Assembly: GCA_001579985.1 (NCBI GenBank)
Contig: LRSR01004377.1
Span: forward strand, 1-48,235
Direction: 5' to 3'
Origin: Hypsibius dujardini
Taxonomy: Eukaryota; Tardigrada; Eutardigrada; Parachela; Hypsibiidae
DNA: 48,235 nucleotides
Shown piece by piece: positions 1 to 8,934 of the stretch. The notes below the pieces were generated by a model. It saw nothing but the letters and a program-made list of their open reading frames with translations. It made no database searches and was not told the origin of the DNA. Position 1 is the first letter of the stretch. Every line of letters starts with the position of its first letter. Position numbers and translations under genes: made by a program.

Positions 1-534
1 TGTACGTATTTCCTATGATTTAGAATTAACACTACAGCCAAAATCAAAAACTTCATAAAACGAATATATTGTAGCGCTATAATTCATATATTTTACAGCC
101 GTTCAATGACGTTTTGTGAATGCCATTAATTAAATTAGTTAATTAATGAGATGAATAAAGAATCATTGAAGTAGACTTTGATGTAATTCACTGAGTTCTG
201 CAAAATTCCCCTTATATATTTCCTATGATTTAGAAGTAATACCAAAGTCAAAATCAAAAACTGCATATACCGAAAAAATGTTAGTGGTATAATTTAGATC
301 TTTCTTCTAGTCATTCAATGTCCCTACTTTGCACTAAATACAAACAACACGAATTACGGTGAATAGTTTGACTTTTCTGCAGTTGCCATGTACTTGGATT
401 ATCACACAGACCACAAAAAAACATGCAAAGACAAGTATGACCGTCAGAAAATAGAAAAAAGGCCTTCCAAAAACTCTCTATGTATATACAATTTCAAGGC
501 AAACAGTGCTAAGAGTAACAGAGGCTAAAACTTC
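1..534. repeat. Intergenic, with a diverged direct repeat of about 110 bp
   Basis: No gene is visible here. Positions about 8-115 and 218-322 are two diverged copies of one AT-rich unit: both start near TTTCCTATGATTTAGAA, share CAAAATCAAAAACT in the middle and end near CATTCAATG/CGTTCAATGA. The spacing is about 210 bp. The stretch lies downstream of the minus-strand repeat-protein gene, so it may include its 3' flank, but I saw no clear polyadenylation hexamer on that strand. Confidence 0.6.
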
Positions 535-1567
535 TCAGTAGACATTATGCTTTTTAGGATTGTAAGCGACAATCTCGATGATAAGGGCGGGCTTCTTCGT
601 CGCACCATACGAAGCGGGCTTCTCTTGGTACTCTGCCTGCTGCTGCTGGTACGCCGCGGGACTGGCCTTGGGGTACTTCACCTTGGCATAGGGCTTCTTA
701 GTCGTGGCGTAGACCTCCTCCTTCTCTTCTTCGTAGGCCGGGGTGGTGATGACCTTGGGATACTTCACCTTGACATAGGGCTTTTTGGTCGTGGCATAGA
801 CTTCCTCCTCCTCTTCTTCATAAGCCGGGGTGGTGGTGGCCTTGGCATATTGAACTTTGACGTAGGGCTTTTTGGTGGTGGCGTAGACCTCCTCAGCTTC
901 ATATACAGCAGCTGTTGTCGCTTTGGGATACTTCTTGACATAGGGCCTCTTCGTCGTGGCGGCGTACAGCTCTTCTTCCTCCTCCTCCTCCTGGTAAGCT
1001 GGAGTAGTCGTAGTCACCTTCTGGTACTTGGCAGCATAGGGCTTCTTGGTGGTCTGATACTCATCCTCGTCGTCTTCGTAAGTGGCAGTGGTGTACTTCG
1101 GGGCTGCTTTGTAGGCCTTTTTCGTCGTAGCAGCCTTGTAAACTTTTGCTTTGGTCGTTCTGTTTGGAGAGAGAAGAATACGAAAAAAATTAATTTTCGG
1201 TCTAATCCGAAATACGCAAAAAGACAGACAGACAGGCTGGCAGACAGATTGACAGACCGACAAACAATGGGTCAGTCAGTCAGACAGACAGACAAACAAT
1301 GGGTCAGTCAGTCAGACAGACAGACAAACAGACAGTCAGACAGACAGTAACAGGCAAGTGTACAGAAACTTACTTATAAGACGGAGCGTCGGTGGCATAG
1401 GAATCCTCCTCCTCGTAAGACGGCTCCTCGTTGTAAGCGGGTGTAGTGGCAGAGTAACTTGCCTTGGCTTTGGCATAGTATTTCCCGTTGGTCAGGCTGG
1501 CTGCGTCTGATGAGACGACCACCACAGTCAAGAAAACCGCCGCTATGCTAATCAGGAGAGAATTCAT
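535..1567 (-). CDS. Secreted Tyr/Thr/Lys/Glu-rich repeat protein, two exons, 272 aa
   Basis: Exons (minus): 1567-1374 and 1159-535, phase 2 junction, donor GTAAGT and acceptor CAAACAG. The start at 1567 is chosen because it gives a clean signal peptide (MNSLLISIAAVFLTVVVVSS). An upstream in-frame ATG at 1657 would bury it. The mature chain is low complexity: about five imperfect units of 26-30 residues, each made of ATTKKPYVK, then KYPKATTTPAY, then an acidic run EEEEEEVY. The composition suits an extracellular structural or matrix protein, with tyrosines available for cross-linking and alternating basic and acidic blocks. I recognise no named family and no catalytic domain. The intron (1160-1373) is filled with CAGA-type simple repeat. 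The function as cuticle, mucus or adhesive protein is inference from composition alone. Confidence 0.75.
1195..1350. repeat. CAGA-type tetranucleotide repeat in an intron
   Basis: Imperfect (CAGA)n mixed with GTCAGTCAGACAGACAGAC blocks. A GACAAACAATGGGTCAGTC segment occurs twice in tandem (about 1259-1320). It lies wholly inside the intron of the repeat-protein gene. Confidence 0.85.
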
Positions 1568-3285
1568 TTCGAATGCGCGCTTACGAGAAAATGCACTACC
1601 GAAATCGTGAGGCGGCACAGAGGGTGGCAGCAGATTGGGAGATTCGGAACTCGGCAAAAAGCTAAAGCTTATGAAATTCGATGGTAACGTTCACAGGTTT
1701 ATGTAAGGCAAACAACGCGATATGGCGTGGCATGAGCTGAATGATTGAGGACAATTTTGTTGTTGGCGTAAATAACCATGGCGAGTAGAGAATGCGGTAA
1801 CAGTTCATAGGGATCTTTTTTGCATGCAGCTTCGGCCAGCAATTTGATTGGGTCCAACTTAGCTGGCGAGAGGAACAACATCCACACAAAAACAAAGGCA
1901 CTGATCAAGGATCTGAATGCCGTAGTCGGTGAAACGTAATGAGTTTGTCATTGCCGCTATCTTGAAATTATGCAATTCAATGAAAGCGAAGCAGTCTTGG
2001 GGAAGGTTTCCACACACACCAGATGATGATGGCACGGTATCAGAGAAGCCCAGGGGAGCGAGCCGCATGAATAGCCCCCGAAACGAGCTATGAATGTTAC
2101 GACTACGAGTAGATTGTATCACACGCCAAATATCAAAATTGAACTAAATCATACACAACACCAAGTTGCGGCAGATTTAATTTTTAATTTTTGGTGGGTA
2201 TTTTGTTTATTTTGTTTCCATATCTATTCGATGATGGTTTTTCTAAATATTTTGTTATCTGGTACATTTCTGAAATTGTGTGATACAGTAACCTAAAATA
2301 TGTTTGATATACAAAGTAACAAGCAGAATTATATGTAACATATGATTTCCGAAACTGACTCAAACCCAAAAATCACAACCCCAGTCAAATTAAATGAAAA
2401 ATGATATTTATCTCCGTGTGAAGTTATACTGGCAGCCTGCCTTTCGTCCACTCCTAGCGGCACTCCACTATGTGGCGCTGCAAGTGCATCAGCTGGAGGC
2501 TTATATTATGTGCACTCACGCATCTGGCCGCTGTTTTCCTCTCACTGCCCGTTTCAAAAATGTTTTATATTTATCCTGATTCCTGTCATTTTATGTAACT
2601 GCTAATGAACATATCCATAACAAAAGGAAGAAATAAAACCATAACGACCAACAATAATTTAACGTCTGATTTTATGCCTTGCGTCTCACGAGTCGCAACA
2701 CACACAAAAACACCAAAGGTTTTCCCAGGCAATCCTTAACGGTATCCCGCCCGCATAATCCCAATGACAAACCATGTGTGAGTATTCTGCCCGATCTGTC
2801 CGGGCATCTTTGGGAGTCCAAAAGAGTGCCCTCCAGATGGAATAAAAGTATCTCTTTTGACGCAAGTGAAGCTTTACACGTCCATACTTTCGGCACTTTT
2901 TCCCACCTCTGACGTCACACATCTCCATCCACTCCCATCATCCCAAGGAATGTAGCAAAAAAAAACACAAAAAAACAGCGTGCACCAATCTTCAGGTAAA
3001 GCAATAAGTGCTTTGGTGGGCAGGAAAACAAGCAGTCAAAAGGCACTCAAAAATTCCGCTGACAACGTCACCTGTCTGTCATGCAAACTGACCGCCTCAC
3101 CGAGATCTGTACATAGCATGACGTCCCATCATGGCACTTTACAACTGGACGCCCAATTTACATCCGTACTGGACCATACTTAAGCGTCGCTGGAAAAAAA
3201 TTGGCTTACAGACACATTTCCCTTTTCAAATGTTTTCCCACCAGCTCAGTGGTCTTTCAACAGAAATTCAACGTCATCATCCAAC
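1568..3285. other. Intergenic region between divergent genes
   Basis: This 1.7 kb separates the minus-strand repeat-protein gene from the plus-strand SnoaL-fusion gene, so it should hold both promoters. I could not pick a convincing TATA box for either. At 1699-1881 the minus strand reads an open 60-codon stretch (MLFLSPAKLDPIK...) with a possible acceptor just upstream. It could be an exon of an unknown gene, but nothing joins to it. Positions 2680-2930 are open on both strands without splice or homology support. I see no RNA gene or mobile element. Confidence 0.4.
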
Positions 3286-6200
3286 ATGACTCGCCTTGCT
3301 GTCTCCGCTCTGTTGAGCACGATGTTGCTTCTCCCATTTTACAACGCCTTGCCGGTGCTTCCGGTTCGTCCCACAACTCAGACACCGAGTTCGGGCGTGA
3401 CTGACAGCGAGGTCTGTGTCTCGACAACCTTCTTCTCCAAGCTCATCAACACCGCTGTCCAAATCAAACTTCGCGATCCCTTCGCGGCGGCCTATCTCTT
3501 TCAAGGTAAGCTGTCTGCGTGTGGGATATCTTTAATTGACATTTCTGAGCATGATTGTTTTTTGAACCGTTCTCAGGTAGTTGTGTCCTGCAAGTGAACC
3601 TGACAAAGGACGGGAAACTCGCCGCAGTCGGTCCCGCCGTCGCCATAGCAGAACGATTCAGCGGACCGCATTTTCCGGCGGGCACCATGGTGGGGTATAT
3701 CAACAACAACCGCAAAGTGGACGCCCAACCGTCGCTGCTCAATGTGAGCAAGCGAACAATGTCTGTCTTAATTCTACTCTCTGCCTTGACGTTTTTCACT
3801 CTAATTGGCTATTCAGCATGAAACGTCTGACTAAAGTCTCATGTCTAGAATTGTGTTAAATGCTTAGCTAAATGTTTGCTTAAATGTCTGATTTGTTGTC
3901 TAACTGTTTGCTCAATGCTTAGCTGGCTCAATGTCTGTATGTCTGTACCGACGTATCGTTTTCGCTAATTGTCTGTCTGGGTCTCGTTGCTTAAATGTCT
4001 GAATGTCTAAGGATATGTATCTGTCGATGTGTACGATTTCTGGTTGTTTTCTCTCCATTGCTAATGAGTTTCTTAAGGTCTGCCTGTATAGATCTGCTTG
4101 ATGCACTTAGAAATTTCTCCTTCTGATTGGATAATAATAGAATTCGGGAAATGCCGCCGATGACTGCCACCAACCGCATCCGGATTCCCCAGTCATTTAT
4201 TGTCCCGGACACGGGTCTGCCTGGAAAGACTACGTCAACATCCAGAGTACATTCTTCGATCAGACTGGGGTCTATACGCGTTTCTCTTACGGTAGAAATC
4301 CAGATAATATACGTACTTCCTGCCCAACTTTACATACAACTTTTCGATTCTTATTATATGATCCTCCCGTCTAGATCCAAAGCAGACAAACTGGCTGTTC
4401 AAGGAATCTAGCTACATCACTTACATTGGAACAACCATCAGTTCCAAGCTCGCAACCATTCAGTCCTTCTTGAACATCGACGGTACCAAGACATTCGTTT
4501 TTGGGACCGACCAGTCTGGTCAGACTGTCGTCGGAGTCCTCAGTCATCCCACTTCGGACAAGTCTGGAGCCTCGGTAGGTGTAGGACCGGACAGGCATTT
4601 AAACAAGCTTTGCGACGGACGGACGGACGGACGGACGGACGGACAGAGAGACAGATAGACAGACAGAGAGATAGGCAGAGAGACAGGCAGAGAGACAAAG
4701 AGACAGACAGGCAGACAGACACAAACAAGCTTGAGGTGCGGAAGTGAGACAAAAAAGGAAGTCAGGCTACTGATATGCAGACTGGCAACGAGGCAGATAA
4801 GCATACGGCAGACGGCGTTGTTTGTGATTTTAGTGGGTATCCGAACCCTCAGCTGCCAAAAACTTGCTGACAGTTACTTTGCCTGAAACTACTACCGCTT
4901 CTCCCTCTACTACTCCCGTTTCGGTGGAACCCTCAACCGCACCTGAGGAGTGCTACGAGGAGACAACTCAGGCAGCCGAACAGACGACCCAGACAGCTGT
5001 ACAGTCGACTCAGGCAGCCAAACAGTCGACTCAGACAGCTGAACAGATAACCATAGCAGCCGAAAAATCAACTCAGGCAGCCGAACAGACGACCCAGGCA
5101 GCTGAACAGTCGACCCAGGCAGCTGAACAGACAACTCAGGCAGCTGAACAGTCGACTCGGGCAGCCAAACAGTCGACTCAGACAGCTGAACAGACAACCG
5201 AAGCAGCTGAACAGACAACCCAGGCAGCTGAACAGACTACGCAGGCAGCCGCTCAGACAACCCAGCCAGCCGCTAAGACTAACGTGGCCCCTGCACCCCG
5301 TCCAACCCGCAAAGCAAATCCCAACAAGAAGCAAGAAGTTCGCGATCTCCTTAAGGCCATCGAAACCGGCGCAAAGGAGCCCTTCAATGTGATCGACCCC
5401 AAGCATTACATCCAACATAATCCCGCTGCCACGGAGGGACTCGCCGGAGTAGCCGCACTAATGGAGTCACTCAAGAAAACCGCTCGTGTTGAGGTCAAAC
5501 GGGTCTTCCAAGACGGTGACTACGTCTTCGCCCACACCGACTACAACTTTTTTGGACCGAAATTTGGTTTCGACATTTTCCGCTATGAAAACGGCTTCAT
5601 CGTCGAACACTGGGACAACCTTCAGGTTAGTTGTTTTTGCATAAGACTCTTGCAATTTTAATGAAAAAACACTTGATTAAATTGCTCGTTCATGATATTG
5701 TTGAGTATGAAACTAATTGTTTAAAAGATGCTATACCGTTTTCAAGGGGTTTATAAGAACATTCATTTGATTTTTAACTAAAAACAGCATAAAAGTGAAA
5801 ACCGAGTTGGAGAGCAAGATTTTAATCTTCGGATTATCAACTTTACAGGGTTTTTCTCCCCTATTCGTGTTTCTTGTGGGTCAATCAGCAATTTCAAAAC
5901 AATTAAGTCAATGGCATTGAAAATTGATGGATAGACGTGCAATTGCATTGTCAAAATAAAAGCAGGACCATTGGTAAATACTGACATATCTATTATTGTT
6001 TTCTTCAGAGAACTGGATGATTATTTCTAATGCAATGTAGAAGTGTTTTGTGTTCTTTTTGTCTTTTGTGTAAAATATAAACTAAATATAAAGATTTACG
6101 TAGATTTACGTAAAGTATTTCGTTAAAATTACACTACACGATACAGTGTATTATTAGTTTATATTAAGTATAAAATAAATAAAAAAAAACGTAAAATATA

Positions 6201-6710
6201 AATATGTATTTAATTTAAAACCGTTTGCTTCTTCAGACTAAACCGTCGGCTCTGAACCCCCGCAAGCACTCGATGATCGATGGAACCGTCCAAGACACCC
6301 AGATCGTGTCCGCCAAGGACGCAGCTGCGAATAAAGAAACGGTCCTTAAGTACCTCGAGGAGAACTTCGTCAAGGGAAACACCGCCCAGCTGGGCAGCTT
6401 CTTCGATCGCAGTGGCACTCTCATTCAGCATAACTCCCTCATGGGGGATGGAGTCAACACCCCGACGGGTCTGCGAAAATCCTTGAGCGACGCAGCCAAG
6501 GCCGGAAAGACGGTCAAGTACTCCAAAGTGCACAAGGTGTTGGGCGAGGGAAACTTTGTCCTGGCAGTGAGTGAGGCCACTCGGGCTGGCGAACATTTGG
6601 CGGTGTACGATCTGTTCCGGTTGAATAAGGGCCTGCTTTTAGAACACTGGGACGTGCTGGAGGCCATCCCCGCACCGGCAGAATGGAAAAACAAAAACGG
6701 AAAATATTAA
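3286..6710 (+). CDS. Secreted protein with heptad linker and two C-terminal SnoaL-like (NTF2-fold) domains
   Basis: Six exons: 3286-3505, 3577-3743, 4141-4291, 4375-4574, 4834-5625, 6237-6710. All phases close, giving 667 aa. The exon 3 donor could instead lie at 4313, adding 7 residues. A signal peptide (MTRLAVSALLSTMLLLPF) is followed by about 220 residues I do not recognise, with several cysteines. Residues 290-394 are 15 tandem heptads of the form TTQAAEQ. The two C-terminal domains (about 410-510 and 535-650) match the SnoaL-like family: YIQHNP, FDIFRYENGFIVEHWDNLQ in the first; LIQHNS, YDLFRLNKGLLLEHWDVLE in the second. A phase 0 intron falls exactly between them, as expected from domain duplication. 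Secreted SnoaL proteins are chiefly bacterial in my knowledge, so the substrate and role are unknown. The introns carry GGAC/CAGA simple repeats. Confidence 0.85.
4614..4735. repeat. GGAC and CAGA simple repeats in intron 4 of the SnoaL-fusion gene
   Basis: A run of GGAC units (about 4614-4645) passes into imperfect CAGA/GAGACAGG units up to about 4735. It begins about 40 bp after the exon 4 donor. Translations of either strand give Cys/Leu/Ser or Thr/Asp/Arg low-complexity peptides that are not genes. Confidence 0.9.
4963..5277 (+). repeat. Coding minisatellite: 15 units of 21 bp
   Basis: Fifteen consecutive 21-bp units, each encoding a heptad close to TTQAAEQ. Positions 1-2 vary between T and S, position 3 is usually Q, and positions 4-6 are A/T-A-E/K. 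The reading frame is kept throughout and no stop occurs, so length changes by whole units would be tolerated. It forms the linker between the N-terminal region and the paired SnoaL domains. Confidence 0.95.
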
Positions 6711-8039
6711 GCAACTTATTTGCCTCAAGAATGAATAGAGTGTATTTTGCTATTTTGCCTCCTAGTCCCCCACAATTGCTGGTAGATGTTTATGGAATCG
6801 GTAAAACGCCTGCACACAATGTGGATGTCCATCGAGTTAAAGTATGGATGCTTCTGCCGGAAGTGCCATACCGGTATACCCGAGCTCTTTCCAGACGAGA
6901 ACTGGCCAAAACGAAAGCTCCTGTGTGGCCATGTTTCGTTGAGGTCTTAATGCGTTTCGTGTGCGGTTGTGTCCCTTGTACTTAGCCGGTCATTCGTTTT
7001 ATGCCGGTTTGCCCATGGCAATTGTTGCGGAGAGGGACGGTAGAAGGGACGAGCAAAGGACGGACGGGCAGACGACTATATGTCGACGGATGGACGGTGG
7101 CCTAGAGGGATTAGGGACGGACGGAAAAAAGGACGGATGATTGCGGTAGAACGGACGGACGGGGGATGGATGGATGGCGCAGGTCGATGGGCGAACAGAC
7201 AAAGGGTAGTAGAACGTATGGATCATGGACAGATGAACGGATATGGGGGGGGGCGAAAAAAGGCGGATGGTCGGTGGGACGGATGGATGAGCGACGGATG
7301 GAAAAACGAATGGGCGCATCGACAACGGACAATACAAAATATAGGTCATGAAGAGACGGACAGCCGACGGAATGACGGGCAGGACGGATGGTCAAGGGTC
7401 GAATGGACCTCAAACAATTGGTCGGACTAGCATTAATGGGATGGACGGTGGAGCGAACGGAAACATAGATGGATGGATAAACAGAGTGTGGATGGACATT
7501 CTGTCAATCCATCATTTTGCCGTCTGCCTCGTATGTGCATATCTGCATCGTCCATACGGGAAGATTGTCTAAATGTCTGCGTGCTGTCTATTTGGAGTGC
7601 GGGACTGTCTCAATCCCTAACTTTATTTGTCGGTCTGTGGGTCTGTCTCACGGCTATATAGTTCCTATCGATAGGAACTATATAGCCGTGTCTGTCTGCG
7701 CCCGTATATATTAGCATCGCCTTGGTCTTGTCGGTCGAGACACTTGGACCCGATTGATAAGTCCTATCGCAGACGATCAGACACTTAGAACAACTTCTTC
7801 ACAGTCAGTACTGACGACTCAGACAAACCGCATTCGGCTTATCAGTATTGACCAACGGTTTCTATCATCGGCATCAACTTGTGCTTACAACAAATCCTTC
7901 ACATTTGACTTCGTGTGGTGTTAGTTGCAGTAGTTGACCCGTTTAACTAAAGTGTCCGAGAAACTCCTGTTTATTGTTCCAGTCAAGTGCTCCTTCTCTA
8001 TACGCGAGCGTCTTGAAGAAGTCCAGGACATATCGCACA
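6711..8039. other. Intergenic region with degenerate GGAC/GGAT repeats and a palindrome
   Basis: Positions 7030-7490 are a long degenerate (GGAC/GGAT)n tract, with units such as GGACGGACGG and GGATGGATGG on the plus strand. It creates spurious open frames on both strands. Positions 7649-7690 are a perfect palindrome, listed separately. From 7700 to 8039 the sequence is unique and should contain the promoter and 5' UTR of the lipase gene. No gene is supported. Confidence 0.7.
7649..7690. repeat. Perfect 42-bp palindrome
   Basis: The 42 bases equal their own reverse complement with no spacer. The left arm begins CACGGCTATATAGTTCC and the centre is ATCGAT. The match stops at T7648/T7691. It sits in TCTG-rich DNA 350 bp upstream of the lipase start. 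It could be cruciform-forming, a recent inverted duplication or the relic of a hairpin element. Confidence 0.97.
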
Positions 8040-8882
8040 ATGGGTTGTCTTCCTTCGGTTGTTATAGGTGAGACCTACCAGTGGGAAACTATCAGCGAAC
8101 ACAGACACAGACACAGACACAGACACAGACACAGACACAGACACAGACACAGACACAGACACATACACAGATAGGTAGCGCAATTAAGGAAAAGTTTTCG
8201 TTTCAGGTGCGATCTTGCTGCTTATGGCATGCGCGAAGTGTGAGGTCTCCAGCACCGATACCAGGACTTCAACGTCTGCAACTCTGCCGAAGCCAGATGC
8301 GGAACAGAAAAATATCCTTCCAGACGTCCTCGTCTCTGTAGCCGAGTACGAGACAGCCCAAGCCACCAAACGTCTCCCAGGCAGTCTCGCATCGTCGGTG
8401 TGCTACGAAGATTTAGGCTGTTTCTCACGGATGGGGAATTTCAGTGATTATCTGAAACTCCCGATTACCCCGGAGAAAATGGCGACTGAGTTCCATCTCT
8501 TCACGGAAGCTCATCAGACTCAACCGGATTTTCTGGATTACGGCAATCCTACAAGCATCAAGGCATCCAAGTTCCGGAAGGGGGAGCCTGTGATAATTGT
8601 CGTTCATGGATTTGGAGACAGTGCGAACGCCAGTTGGTACACAGATTTTCAGATTGCCGTGCTGGGGAAGGTAAGTGCCTGTCTGGATTGTATTTATTCA
8701 GCTGCCCCCTATCTAAACCCGTGTTTGTCTGCCTGCGTGAGAGTCTAAGTTATGTCTGAGAGTCTGTGTGCTTGAATGTCTGTCTTTCCGTGTCTGGGTG
8801 TCTATGTGTCTGAAATTCAGTCAGTCAGTAAAACTGACTTCGTGGCTACTTCTGTCTAGATGACTATGCCTGCCTGCCTGCC

Positions 8883-8934
<52 letters not shown>

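Noticed and set aside
547-1350. Long plus-strand open frame rich in Leu/Gly/Arg opposite the repeat-protein gene
   Set aside because: It is the antisense of a low-complexity coding repeat. It has no domain, runs into the CAGA repeat and crosses an intron whose splice sites work only on the minus strand.
1699-1908. Minus-strand open stretch containing MLFLSPAKLDPIKLLAEAAC
   Set aside because: Composition is protein-like, but it joins to no other exon and no conserved motif was recognised. Mentioned only in the intergenic entry.
4540-4804. Minus-strand Cys/Leu/Ser/Val open frames
   Set aside because: Translation of GGAC/CAGA simple repeats inside an intron.
7080-7430. Overlapping open frames on both strands in the GGAC/GGAT tract
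   Set aside because: Low-complexity repeat lacks stops by composition. No signal peptide, domain or splice support.
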